From a virus, in the IMG/VR virus record IMGVR_UViG_3300046474_000602, positions 1 to 52,210 of that record: DNA of 52,210 bases. One strand, 5' to 3'. Shown in pieces: positions 1-7,763 of the stretch; position 1 is the first letter of the stretch; the number at the start of each line of letters is the position of its first letter. Position numbers and translations under genes: made by a program. The notes beneath the pieces were generated by a model. The model made no database searches, had not been told where the DNA came from, and was given only the letters and a program-made list of their open reading frames with translations.

Positions 1-267
1 CTACACCTGCGCCTGCAAGCGCCGCCCCACCACATCCATCAAATCGCAGCCATCGCGCAGCGGAATCGCCAACACCCGCGCGAAGTCCCGTAGCAGCAAT
101 GCATCACGACTAATGCCTTCGTCCAGAGAAAGGGTTTCCAGCAGTTGCGTCACAGTGCGGATGCGGTATGCGGCTGTGTCGTGCAACACGTCGACGGGTG
201 CTTCGGTGTCGATCAACAGCGAAGGAATTGTGCAATCGATTCCGGTGATTGGCATGTATCGAGCCAT
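1..267 (-). CDS. Small conserved hypothetical protein downstream of DUF6124 gene
   Basis: This is an 88-residue protein that I cannot assign to a named family. The stop codon is the first three bases of the window, so the gene is complete. An AGG-rich ribosome site (GGAGG) lies about 10 bases before the ATG. The C-terminal half is amphipathic and charged (DALLLRDFARVLAIPL). There is no signal peptide or membrane segment. It starts 37 bases after the DUF6124 stop on the same strand, so the two are probably one operon. Confidence 0.6.
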   Translation of the reverse strand: MARYMPITGIDCTIPSLLIDTEAPVDVLHDTAAYRIRTVTQLLETLSLDEGISRDALLLRDFARVLAIPLRDGCDLMDVVGRRLQAQV

Positions 268-304
268 GGTTTTGAACCTCCATTAGGTAAACGAGCGTGG
301 CCGC

Positions 305-676
305 TTAGGCTTGGCTGGCGGATGGAATCTCGGACTCACCGTCGGACGGGTCAAGATTATCCAGGGCTCGGTTTACCAATAACTCACCGACTACTGCTAA
401 TTGCTGAATCGATAGCGCGAAACTGCGATGTGAACCTTCGAGTACGCAGGCCAGATCGGTGGTTAGGACGTTTAGGGACCCGAGGGTTTCGCAGGCGTGG
501 CTTAACAGGGTTTCTGTATCGACGTTGGGGAGGATGGTGAAAACGTGGCTGATGGGGTCGGCGTGGTTTGGGTTACGAAGGCGTTTGCTGACGGCGCGCT
601 GGGTGGCTTCGGAGAGCTCATCGAGAGGGTCGGAAGCGGTTGATGTTTCAGGGGGATTTGGAGTGATTTTCTTCAT
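305..676 (-). CDS. DUF6124 family protein
   Basis: This 123-residue protein matches the Pseudomonas DUF6124 pattern as I remember it. It opens MKKITPNPP, has a low-complexity linker, then a conserved block near residues 47-62 (VDTETLLSHACETLGS) and a helical C-terminal block (ALSIQQLAVVGELLVNRALD). No biochemical role is established for the family. I chose the ATG at 676, not the in-frame upstream ATG, because AGGAAC sits at ribosome-site distance from it and family members start at this motif. A structured leader lies just upstream (748-895), and a second small gene follows in the same direction. Confidence 0.8.
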   Translation of the reverse strand: MKKITPNPPETSTASDPLDELSEATQRAVSKRLRNPNHADPISHVFTILPNVDTETLLSHACETLGSLNVLTTDLACVLEGSHRSFALSIQQLAVVGELLVNRALDNLDPSDGESEIPSASQA

Positions 677-747
677 TGCTTTGTTCCTAGAATTAAATTG
701 AGGAACTGCCAGCATCACTTCCACATGATGGGTGGCAGCTGTACGCA

Positions 748-895
748 GGTGTGGAAGACCGGGGATCTAGGAACCCGGCGCACCCGAAAGTGCCCCGCGC
801 ACAGCCGCCATAATTTAACAGCAGACGAGAAAAAAGCGCCCGCTGAAATTTTGGTGGCGCTTGTGCGCCTAGATCTTGTGAAGGGCTTCCACACC
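748..895 (-). ncRNA. Structured leader RNA element upstream of DUF6124 gene
   Basis: Three collinear inverted pairs nest here: GGTGTGGAAG 748-757 with CTTCCACACC 886-895, GATCTAG 764-770 with CTAGATC 869-875, and GCGCAC 778-783 with GTGCGC 863-868. Inside them, 834-840 pairs with 856-862. Read on the minus strand, the element would be the 5' part of the DUF6124 transcript, ending about 70 bases before its ATG. Similar sequence precedes DUF6124 genes elsewhere in Pseudomonas as I recall, but I cannot confirm this here. Confidence 0.45.
829..862 (-). terminator. Terminator-like hairpin inside the DUF6124 leader
   Basis: On the minus strand AAGCGCC pairs with GGCGCTT across a 15-base loop and is followed by a run of six T. 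It lies upstream of the DUF6124 coding region, so it would act as an attenuator and not as the end of a gene, if it is used at all. Confidence 0.4.
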
Positions 896-1216
896 CTTGC
901 CGCTGATTTTGCAGCGACGGGAAGAAGGTTATCTGGGTGGTTGGAGGAGTGCAAGGTGGGCGATGGCGACGCGGGTTGCGGGAAATCTCCGACATTGGCG
1001 TGATGCCATAAACAGAATGATATTGTCACTATCCGATGATGGATTGTGTAGACAGTCTAATTTAGGCACCGCCCTGATTGACCTTTGCCGGTTTTCGCAA
1101 GAGAGACGTAGCAAGCCCTCTGCCGGAAATGCCAACCCAGCGCAAAGCCGTGAGTCATCTTTCAAAGCAAGTCTGATACAGTCGGCGCTGGTAAATTCGT
1201 TGACAGGAAGTCAAGT

Positions 1217-1552
1217 ATGGCAAAGCCAGCCGCACGTATCACCGCCCCCTCCAGTTGTCCCATGCCTGGACACGGCCCCAAAGCCATCGCCTCCGGCTCT
1301 CCCGACGTGTTCTTCGACGGACTAGCAGCCGCGACTAAAGGTGATACTTGCACCTGCGGCAGCGCTTTAGCCTCGAGCGTGGCAGCAACGGTCTTCATCT
1401 ATGGCAAGAACGCCGCACTGGTCGGCACTGTCGGGCCCCATGGTGACGTCGTAATTGGTGGCTCGGGTACGGTGATCATTGGTGATTCCCATACGCCGGC
1501 ACCGTTCATTCCACCTACCCCTATGACCATCCACGGAAACTGGATCGGCTGA
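1217..1552 (+). CDS. PAAR-domain spike-tip protein
   Basis: This 111-residue protein consists almost entirely of a PAAR fold. The N-terminus has the MAKPAAR opening and 'CPMPGHGPK', followed by a 'GSPDVFFDGLAAA' segment, paired cysteines (CTCGS) and repeated glycine turns (GPHGDVVIGGSGTVIIGD). PAAR proteins cap the VgrG/spike of type VI secretion systems and related contractile machines, and sharpen it or carry effectors. It has no C-terminal toxin extension, so any effector must be encoded separately. AGGA precedes the ATG. No vgrG is present in the window. The next genes on this strand are a lipoprotein, a small unknown protein and a secreted DUF1353 protein. Confidence 0.85.
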   Translation: MAKPAARITAPSSCPMPGHGPKAIASGSPDVFFDGLAAATKGDTCTCGSALASSVAATVFIYGKNAALVGTVGPHGDVVIGGSGTVIIGDSHTPAPFIPPTPMTIHGNWIG

Positions 1553-1891
1553 CACTCTCTCCCTTTCGCAAGCGCAGCGGACCTGACTCCTCCAGCATCC
1601 GGGCGCGACAGTTCCAAGACGTGCGCTTGCGGTCATCAAGGATTTCAAGCGAGCCCCCCCACCGTGTAAAGCTCTAGGTGCGGTTGGAGGGTGATCTTTA
1701 ATTACCTCTCGCGGAGGACCCCGAGACTTCGGCCAATTCCTCTCTACAGCCTTGCTGAGCAGATGATCGCATTGAACGGAAAGCCTCAATACGGACAAAT
1801 TCAAATCCGCACTCAGATGCGAGCCCCGCCAAAAATTTCGTATATGACTGTTGGCTTAGAGGCTATTCCCTCGCCAATATTGTCCGTGACA

Positions 1892-1918
1892 TTGCAGAAG
1901 CTAATCAGCTGCTATAGT
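1892..1918 (+). promoter_or_regulatory. Possible sigma-70 promoter for the lipoprotein gene
   Basis: TTGCAG at 1892-1897 and TATAGT at 1913-1918 are 15 bases apart, 34 bases before the chosen ATG. The roughly 400-base stretch between the PAAR stop and this gene holds no other convincing coding region. A longer in-frame opening from 1691 lacks a ribosome site and looks non-coding. Confidence 0.3.
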
Positions 1919-1951
1919 GATTCCATCAGTGCACGTCAGGGAGAGGTGGCT

Positions 1952-3211
1952 ATGGAAAGCAGAGGCGCTATTGGTAACGTGTTTCTTCGTAGTTCGAGAG
2001 GGGTGTTGTGCGCGTTAATTGCTACATTGGCTTCTGGTTGCGCTAGTGTGGTGTATAAGGACTCAGCCAGCACATTCACCGCGGCAGGTCGGACGGCCAG
2101 CGAGCTGGTAGCCGACTCATCTAAGCGGCTTGACAAAGCCCAGGATAAGATCCGAGAGGTCAGGATCAACAAAGATGTGTCCTGTTCTATTGCAGATGAA
2201 CGCCTTTTTGTTCGCACCGACAAAAGTGCGCCTACCATTGTGAATACAGCACTGAATCGCTTCCCTATCCCTGCTGCATTGCCAGGCTGTCAGAAGCTAC
2301 AACGTTGTGAGCAAGCTGCGACCGGGCCGGTTGGCGCGATATCAGCAGAGTGTCGCACTGTTTGCTACTCCAGCTTTGAGGGAAATTGCTTCAGCCAGTT
2401 GGAGAAAAGCTATGCGATCGAGCTAAATTCGAAACGAGGAACTGCAAATCCTGTCGATCCTGTGTTAGAAAAAGAAGCTTCTGCGTTCGCTTTACTTCTC
2501 GATAGCATAGAGTTTCAGAGATCCAGTAGTGTTGAAAGCAAGCTAGTAGGTTTCGGCATTCGCGGGCTTACCGAATACCTCGATCTATTGGAAAAAATCT
2601 CAGAGGAACGGACCTCGGAAGTCCCAGATGATGCGAAAAAGCTTTCAGACAAACTATCTAGTGTTTCAAAAAAGCTAACTGACGCTAAAGGAGAGCAACT
2701 CTCCGACGCCTCCAAGAAGACTCAAGAAAAAGTTCAGGGTGCCATTGGTGCCATTGGAAAGCTTGCCGGTACACTTCAGGCCATGGCCAAAAACTCGCAG
2801 GATGCAACTGAGATAAAGCGTCTGGTGAGGGAAAACCAAGTCGATGTGGAAGGATTGATTTCCTCATTACGCTCAATTGCAACAGGAGATAATTTAGTCG
2901 CTTTGATCTATGGAGATCAGGCGACTATGGCAGTTCGAAAAATGCTACAGGATCAGTACTCGAAGACGACTGACCCATACAGCAGATCATTGCTTCTGGC
3001 CGAGCGTGACAATTACAAATACATCGACGGCGATGTTGTTGTGAAGTCTGTTGATGAGGTTTTCAATAGCCTATCTAAGGCTCATAACTCCCTAGTTTCT
3101 CTTGTCAATAATCCCACCGACGAGCAGAAGAAAGCAATTGCAAACGAGCAGTTTGAAAATTTTAAAACTGTAGTCAAGGACATCGCTGAAGTAGTTAACA
3201 CTGTTAAATAA
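1952..3211 (+). CDS. Coiled-coil outer-membrane lipoprotein, unknown function
   Basis: This 419-residue protein has a type II signal peptide. Basic residues are followed by a hydrophobic stretch and a lipobox ending L-A-S-G-C, with the lipidated cysteine at residue 30 and Ala at +2, which predicts the outer membrane. Residues about 40-75 and 215-300 are lysine/serine/alanine-rich helices likely to form coiled coils. A cysteine-rich segment (CQKLQRC ... CRTVCYSSFEGNC) near residues 108-147 could be disulphide-bonded. GGGAGAGG precedes the ATG at 1952. A small gene follows 18 bases later. It is clearly richer in A+T than the phage genes. I do not recognise the family. Confidence 0.75.
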   Translation: MESRGAIGNVFLRSSRGVLCALIATLASGCASVVYKDSASTFTAAGRTASELVADSSKRLDKAQDKIREVRINKDVSCSIADERLFVRTDKSAPTIVNTALNRFPIPAALPGCQKLQRCEQAATGPVGAISAECRTVCYSSFEGNCFSQLEKSYAIELNSKRGTANPVDPVLEKEASAFALLLDSIEFQRSSSVESKLVGFGIRGLTEYLDLLEKISEERTSEVPDDAKKLSDKLSSVSKKLTDAKGEQLSDASKKTQEKVQGAIGAIGKLAGTLQAMAKNSQDATEIKRLVRENQVDVEGLISSLRSIATGDNLVALIYGDQATMAVRKMLQDQYSKTTDPYSRSLLLAERDNYKYIDGDVVVKSVDEVFNSLSKAHNSLVSLVNNPTDEQKKAIANEQFENFKTVVKDIAEVVNTVK

Positions 3212-3229
3212 TGAGAGCAGGAGGCAATC

Positions 3230-3565
3230 ATGGCTAGTCAGCAGCTAGTTTCGCAATTGTATGCAGAGTACAGCAAGCTCGGATATGACGTTAACAACAT
3301 GTCTAGGAGTCCTAGAGCCCCATTTGATCCTTCTGATTCTGGTGAGCTAGGCAGCCAATCGTTACGGGTTGCCGAAAGCGCAGTAGGGCTTCATGCCAAG
3401 GACCCCTCTGAGCTTAACTATGCAGAGGTAACCAATGTTCTAATTAAAATCAGAAGGGTGCAAGGATACTACGATACCATTAACTACACAAATGACCAGC
3501 CGGAACCCAAGAATGTTATTTATTCTGCGGTTGAAAACACCATAAATATGGTGAATTCGCTTTGA
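3230..3565 (+). CDS. Small hypothetical protein paired with the lipoprotein
   Basis: This 111-residue soluble protein has no signal peptide. It starts 18 bases after the lipoprotein stop with a good AGGAGG-like site, so the two are probably co-transcribed. It begins with helical sequence (SQQLVSQLYAEYSKLGYD) and ends in another helix (YSAVENTINMVNSL). I do not recognise it. Its size and position would fit an accessory or immunity-type partner, but nothing in the sequence proves that. Confidence 0.65.
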   Translation: MASQQLVSQLYAEYSKLGYDVNNMSRSPRAPFDPSDSGELGSQSLRVAESAVGLHAKDPSELNYAEVTNVLIKIRRVQGYYDTINYTNDQPEPKNVIYSAVENTINMVNSL

Positions 3566-3831
3566 CGAACTAATCAGTAAGTCGGCGTATCAGATCTGGG
3601 TCGCCGGCTTACTTTGGGTAGTGTTAGGCTCTGTACGAAAAGTCGATGCGAGGAAGTGCGTATCTACTCCTCAGAATGGTGCTCCAAGCTTTCGGCCTCT
3701 TTGCTTTCCGACGTGCGAGTACATCCGGTGCGTTAGATAACTTAGGGGTGTCCATAAGTGCGTATGCTGAGGCAGTAAACAAAAACCACCAATGCAGACC
3801 AGCGTGGCGGGCGAACAAGGAGAGGGATGAT

Positions 3832-4551
3832 ATGCGTAGGGCTATAGCGTTTTTGGTTCTTCTAATAAGTATCTCGAGTCCACTTTGTGCGAGTCAGTTT
3901 ATAGGGGAGCTGAAACTGCTTCCTGAAGGCTGCCAGTTTACTAAAGAGCGAAAGTGTCAGTTAGGATCGATGCTTACTTTCAAGTCTCCAGATGGCTTGG
4001 TTTGGCAAACCGACACTTGGAAGGCGGGTAATTTAGAATCTGGAACAACTGATGGCGCATCGATCCCAAAATGGGCGCAACCTATAATAGGTGATGCTTA
4101 CGACTCGTCTTTCTTAAAAGCGGCAATTGTTCATGATCACTATTGCTACAAGGAAAATCAGGTTCGGTCGTGGTTTAAAACTCATCGGATGTTTTATTAC
4201 GCTCTAATCGATCTCGGTATTGACAAAGCCAAGGCGAAAACGATGTATTTTGCTGTCTTCGCTTTTGGACCTCACTGGAGGGATATTGTTCCTGGAGAAA
4301 ACTGTGGGGAAAATTGCATTAAGACTGTTGCTCCTTCTGGAAAGATTTCAGAAGACAGTCGGCTCAATTGGGAGAGTTCAATAACGACGACACAAAATTT
4401 TAAAGCGGCTGTTGAGGCGGATCCGAGTATGAGTCTTGATGAAATCGAAGCTTATGCTAAAGCAGCCAAGCCGAATGATTTTTACCTTGGTCAGGGAAGC
4501 ACGTATGTCGCCAAGGGAGTAAATGACCCAAACCTATTACAGAAATACTAG
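3832..4551 (+). CDS. Secreted DUF1353 family protein
   Basis: This 239-residue protein has a cleavable signal peptide (basic MRR, hydrophobic core, LCAS near residue 20), so it should be exported to the periplasm. Residues about 45-155 match DUF1353: the TDGASIP motif at 73-79, the HDHYCY motif at 101-106, then the 'RMFYYALIDLG' and 'MYFAVFAFG' helices. DUF1353 occurs in phage and secreted proteins and its activity is not established. The conserved Asp/His residues suggest a hydrolase, which is inference. GAGAGGGA precedes the ATG. A longer upstream reading frame has no ribosome site and would bury the signal peptide, so I rejected it. Confidence 0.8.
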   Translation: MRRAIAFLVLLISISSPLCASQFIGELKLLPEGCQFTKERKCQLGSMLTFKSPDGLVWQTDTWKAGNLESGTTDGASIPKWAQPIIGDAYDSSFLKAAIVHDHYCYKENQVRSWFKTHRMFYYALIDLGIDKAKAKTMYFAVFAFGPHWRDIVPGENCGENCIKTVAPSGKISEDSRLNWESSITTTQNFKAAVEADPSMSLDEIEAYAKAAKPNDFYLGQGSTYVAKGVNDPNLLQKY

Positions 4552-4829
4552 CTTGACCAGATATGCTCTCCATATCTCATGGGGAGCAACTCTTTAAGAC
4601 ATTTTCCTCTCTACTATAGTTCGCCGGGATGGTAGCTAAATTCGGCGATCAAATGGGTGTTTAAACTCAGATTCTTTGGCCACATACATGAACGACGCAG
4701 TAATGGGGTCCCTGGCGACGCCGATCATAGAAGTTACCCTGCCAAACGTAGTAGAATCACAGGCTGGACCCCAGCTCTTTTAGGTGTCGGCTTCTGCCCG
4801 GTTAGCAACCATTGCTCTTGCTGGCCACC

Positions 4830-4856
4830 CTTGTCCTCCCTTACATGGAGGACAAG
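4830..4856 (+). promoter_or_regulatory. Perfect hairpin that encloses a Shine-Dalgarno sequence
   Basis: CTTGTCCTCC at 4830-4839 pairs base for base with GGAGGACAAG at 4847-4856 around a 7-base loop. The GGAGG of the right arm stands 7 bases before the ATG at 4859, so the hairpin would hide a ribosome site. There is no T-run, so it is not an intrinsic terminator. Confidence 0.45.
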
Positions 4857-4858
4857 CC

Positions 4859-4900
4859 ATGAACACCACTGTTACCTACCTTTATTCTGAGCGGAATTGA
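4859..4900 (+). CDS. Possible 13-residue micro-ORF behind the hairpin
   Basis: ATG to TGA encodes MNTTVTYLYSERN. It has an ideally spaced GGAGG, but that site lies in a 10-base-pair stem. Nothing else in the roughly 480-base gap before the DUF262 gene looks coding. This could be a leader peptide, a regulated micro-protein or chance. No known family can be named. Confidence 0.25.
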   Translation: MNTTVTYLYSERN

Positions 4901-5034
4901 ATATATAGATGGGGCGCTTACGCGCAGCCTTGGTAGCGCCGCAAGTTCTACTTAGGAATACGTATAGAAAAAAGTAAAAGGACGAAATTTATAAATGAAA
5001 TGAGAGCGCTGCAAAATTCAGCGCTCTCGTTCTC

Positions 5035-6135
5035 TCAGAATCTCTGAGCGATTGAAGCGACATCTTTTGGTGAAGAGGCAAGCGCCGTAGTATCAGCACT
5101 CCGCCAATACAACTCTTCTCCTACGAAAGAAAGCTCATCCTGAGCCTGTATAGTTATTATAATAACACCCAGCCCATAATATGAATTGTAATCAATATTA
5201 GAGAGCACGGAATTCTTCAGCTTTTGAGATAATTCCGACTGCTTAATAATATTCTTAATTTTAGTGAGATATTGATCAGCTGAAATATTGAGAAACTTCG
5301 CTTCCCTAGCAACTCCAACAACATAGCGCTTACCGACCTTGTTAGGCTCCACTCCATCAATAGCCTTTATTCGAGCTGCATCTGCGTCTTTGTCCGTCAC
5401 CCCAATTATTAGCTTACCCACTCTATGTGGACCATTATTTGCAATAGCACAAATTGTTCTAATCAGCTTATCAGGCATGCCCGAATCTGGCTTTCGAGGT
5501 TCTGTTAGAGTAAGCAACCCCTGCTTTAACTCGTAATCAGATAGTTCAATCTCAGAACGTCTTATTGCCGCCTCAACATCGGTTACAGCATGATTACCGT
5601 AAATCAACTTGCGATTATCAGCGACAACAAAATATGCGCCAATCAAGCCCTTAACGGTATCAATATTCTTCCGACGTTCATCTGGAGAAGTTGTTTTTCT
5701 GCCAGTACCTACACGTTCGGCAAGATTTATAATTGCGTTTCGAATCCCATCATAGTCTGTGACAACCTTCCCATCCTTGATAATCAGCTCATGAAAAGCA
5801 ATTAATAAAACGGCAAACACAGAGGGGAAAGGGTTAGATGTCCGATTTTTGAAGACTATCTCTCTCAACTTCTCCGGCTTTGCCGTATTGCAGACTTTAA
5901 CAACTTCATCCACGCAATACTTAAACTCTTCAGCAAATACGTCAGCACCATAAACTTCAACAGCATCAAGCACTCTGTTGGACTCAGCACTATCAAACAT
6001 ATATATTTCATCTAACGCATCTTTTGAGCGCTCAAGTAATTGCCCGCCAATTATACAAGAAGCAATATCCGCAATACATTGTTCATCCATGCTATCACGC
6101 AGATCGGTGGACCGAATATACCTTGATTTACCCAA
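5035..6135 (-). CDS. C-terminal half of a frameshifted DUF262 protein, AlbA_2-like end
   Basis: This reading frame continues the DUF262 gene after a one-base frame change near 6110-6120. If translated alone it would start at TTG 6135 or ATG 6090, neither with a good ribosome site. The last ~130 residues resemble a Schlafen-type AlbA_2 nucleic-acid-binding domain: 'CAIANNGPHRVGKLIIGVTD' at the start, the central hydrophobic strand 'YYGLGVIIITIQ', and 'GEELYWRSADTT' near the end. The combination of an N-terminal DUF262 nuclease and a C-terminal DNA-binding module is typical of putative phage-defence proteins. It is A+T-rich like its neighbours. Confidence 0.6.
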   Translation of the reverse strand: MGKSRYIRSTDLRDSMDEQCIADIASCIIGGQLLERSKDALDEIYMFDSAESNRVLDAVEVYGADVFAEEFKYCVDEVVKVCNTAKPEKLREIVFKNRTSNPFPSVFAVLLIAFHELIIKDGKVVTDYDGIRNAIINLAERVGTGRKTTSPDERRKNIDTVKGLIGAYFVVADNRKLIYGNHAVTDVEAAIRRSEIELSDYELKQGLLTLTEPRKPDSGMPDKLIRTICAIANNGPHRVGKLIIGVTDKDADAARIKAIDGVEPNKVGKRYVVGVAREAKFLNISADQYLTKIKNIIKQSELSQKLKNSVLSNIDYNSYYGLGVIIITIQAQDELSFVGEELYWRSADTTALASSPKDVASIAQRF

Positions 6136-6803
6136 AACACTTCTTCAGCCCTGACTTCATATCCGTGCTTTGTCATCGGCAAATCAATACTGATAGAAGG
6201 CATTAAATTTAATGGCAGCACGTCAGCCGAAACATCTCCACGAAGTGTACAGGCGATAGTTCTGACCATATTGGAAAAATCATTCTGCACACCTGCTTGG
6301 CGTCTTTCCTGATCGCTCAGACGATGTCCATAAGTGTTGATTCGATCGAACACATCATTGATTTCGGCCTCTGTTGCCTTTCGCATTACAGATAAAGCCA
6401 GTGTGTAATCAAGCAAGGTACTAACTTCTCTTTGCGAAAGAAGCTCTTCTGAATCAATTGGATTAAAACGCCCCTCATCCGCCCGACTTTTGGCTGTCGG
6501 AAAGTGTTGCAAATCAAAGTACCGCTGATCTAAATCAGGGAAGGATGTTTCAATAAAAGAAACTATCGCATGCAATCTTTGAAGACCATCGATAATTTCA
6601 TATGTTCCGGGCGCCTCTTCCCGCTCCGCAATTAAAATTGCAGGAACCGGGTATTTTTTTAGTATTGACTCTACCAGCTTCTGCTTTTCATGAAGCGTCC
6701 AAACCAGTTTGCGTTGATACCGACGATTTACAAAAAGCTTATCTTCCCTGTACCAGGCATATACCGACTGAATAGATGTGGGTTGAGAGGCCAACTCTGC
6801 CAT
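6051..6803 (-). CDS. N-terminal half of a frameshifted DUF262 (GmrSD-like) protein
   Basis: This 250-residue frame carries the DUF262/ParB-like nuclease fold. 'YQRKLVW' near residue 29 and 'EIIDGLQRLHAI' near residue 69 correspond to the conserved R-x-x-V-W and D-G-x-Q-R motifs, and 'INDVFDRINTYGHRLSDQERR' is the usual third block. DUF262 is the N-terminal domain of GmrSD-type modification-dependent restriction and of several anti-phage proteins. The frame ends about 26 residues after 'EEVFWVNQG', while the downstream frame resumes with 'RSTDLRDSMDEQ'. An uninterrupted relative would be about 590 residues long. It is either a true frameshift pseudogene or a sequencing error. Confidence 0.7.
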   Translation of the reverse strand: MAELASQPTSIQSVYAWYREDKLFVNRRYQRKLVWTLHEKQKLVESILKKYPVPAILIAEREEAPGTYEIIDGLQRLHAIVSFIETSFPDLDQRYFDLQHFPTAKSRADEGRFNPIDSEELLSQREVSTLLDYTLALSVMRKATEAEINDVFDRINTYGHRLSDQERRQAGVQNDFSNMVRTIACTLRGDVSADVLPLNLMPSISIDLPMTKHGYEVRAEEVFWVNQGIFGPPICVIAWMNNVLRILLLV

Positions 6804-6833
6804 CGAAAACGCTCCATATTTTTGTGTCGGGGG

Positions 6834-7052
6834 TTATTTCAGCCTAAAGGCATCTGGCGCCAGTGTAGGGGAGTTAGGCCCAGACGACAAAGGACAAACA
6901 CGCAACCCGCGCGGGATCGGTTCCTCCCAACTTTTAGTTACAACGTAACGGCCTGCAACTTTGCCAACAATACCGTAGTGTTCTCCCCTTTCGCTGTGAA
7001 AGCCGATGCATCGCTTGGGGTCGGCTCTGGGGCCGGTAAGGACGGCGCACAA
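6834..7052 (-). CDS. Short reading frame fused behind the integrase remnant
   Basis: This frame of about 72 residues starts at TTG and ends in 'SPTLAPDAFRLK'. I recognise no domain. It overlaps, in another frame, the abrupt end of the truncated integrase. It is probably the 3' remnant of a different gene joined to the integrase fragment by deletion, and may not be expressed. Confidence 0.25.
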   Translation of the reverse strand: MCAVLTGPRADPKRCIGFHSERGEHYGIVGKVAGRYVVTKSWEEPIPRGLRVCPLSSGPNSPTLAPDAFRLK

Positions 7053-7104
7053 GACCTATTCGTGATCTGGGACGTAGCCCGCCAGCGCGCCACAATGGGC
7101 AGCC

Positions 7105-7221
7105 TTTCCGGGCAAAGGTCTGGCTCTCTTGGTAAACTTGCGCACCATCGTGAAACAGGCGTGTCTGTGCCGTGTAGCTGGTGCTGCCGTTGTAGCGCTT
7201 CCGCGTTCTAATCGTGGCCAT
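7105..7221 (-). pseudogene. Truncated dusA-type integrase, N-terminal 39 residues only
   Basis: From the ATG at 7221 the frame reads MATIRTRKRYNGSTSYTAQT and continues to 'QVYQESQTFARK', matching the intact integrase at 49699-50838 almost residue for residue. It then diverges completely at about 7104. All catalytic residues are missing. Like the intact gene it points away from a dusA start, so this marks the right end of an older element of the same integration family. Confidence 0.85.
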
Positions 7222-7322
7222 GGTCAACTGGTACAATTGCTAAAGGGGTTGGTACGTTGTAGCAATGGTCTTAAAAAAACGCCTATTTACCCTATAAAAC
7301 GGCTTTAAACACGTAGAGCAAA

Positions 7323-7436
7323 ATGTTAAATAAATCAGTTACATACCCAGTAAGCTCAGGCTCTACAGTGTCTAGACGCTTTAGCGTTGCGCCCATGATG
7401 GATTGGACGGATTGTTTGCCTCAACCCTTAAAATAA
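7323..7436 (+). pseudogene. dusA 5' fragment left by an earlier integration
   Basis: An open frame of 37 codons starts with an element-supplied leader, continues SRRFSVAPMMDWTDC, which is the conserved N-terminus of DusA, and then runs into foreign sequence and a stop. The layout (integrase, short leader, SRRFSVAPMMDWTD) repeats that at 50838-51030. It is the left junction of the prophage and at the same time the former right junction of the older island. Confidence 0.85.
7395..7406. other. attL core within the dusA fragment
   Basis: ATGATGGATTGG lies in the codons for MMDW of DusA and is shared exactly with 51013-51024 in the intact gene. The identity extends almost perfectly from about 7383 to 7408. 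The true crossover lies somewhere inside this block. Confidence 0.7.
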
Positions 7437-7525
7437 AGGCCAAAACAATAGTGAAAAAACTTCTGTACCAGTTACGTACCAGCAGTATTTATCCTTCCAA
7501 AAATCCCGCTTTTTCTCTCCGTCTC

Positions 7526-7544
7526 TGTAGCAATTTTTAAGCAA
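7526..7544. repeat. Direct repeat copy 1 in attachment arm
   Basis: TGTAGCAATTTTTAAGCAA recurs with one mismatch at 7674-7692, 148 bases away. Each copy follows an ATGATGGATTGG core by 70-120 bases. This fits integrase arm sites or two copies of a left attachment arm. Confidence 0.5.
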
Positions 7545-7603
7545 CCATTTTCGGCTCCAATCCATGCACTATCGATACTGTCAAAAACCACGCCGTTATG
7601 ACG

Positions 7604-7615
7604 ATGATGGATTGG
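7604..7615. other. Second att core-like sequence
   Basis: ATGATGGATTGG recurs exactly here, but the flanks do not encode DusA. Together with the following repeat copy it looks like a second, older left arm from a related element. Confidence 0.45.
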
Positions 7616-7673
7616 TCTAGCCCTCCCCCAACGCCCCAGTCAGACTGACTAATCCGCTGCAACCTCTTCGCTT

Positions 7674-7692
7674 TGTAGCAATTTCTAAGCAA
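7674..7692. repeat. Direct repeat copy 2 in attachment arm
   Basis: TGTAGCAATTTCTAAGCAA is the partner of 7526-7544. The stretch 7437-7763 between the dusA fragment and the next gene holds only these arm sequences and no credible gene. Confidence 0.5.
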
Positions 7693-7763
7693 GCCGTAAT
7701 AACTGCCTGACAGGAGCACTGCCGGTACTATGCTTGTACTTTTTCTCGAAAGGAGTCGAAACC

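Noticed and set aside
693-1029. Several short frames on both strands upstream of the PAAR gene
   Set aside because: They overlap the inverted-repeat leader and show no ribosome site; better explained as structured RNA.
4657-4890. Plus-strand frame of 77 codons
   Set aside because: No ribosome site and no protein-like pattern; it overlaps the hairpin in another frame.
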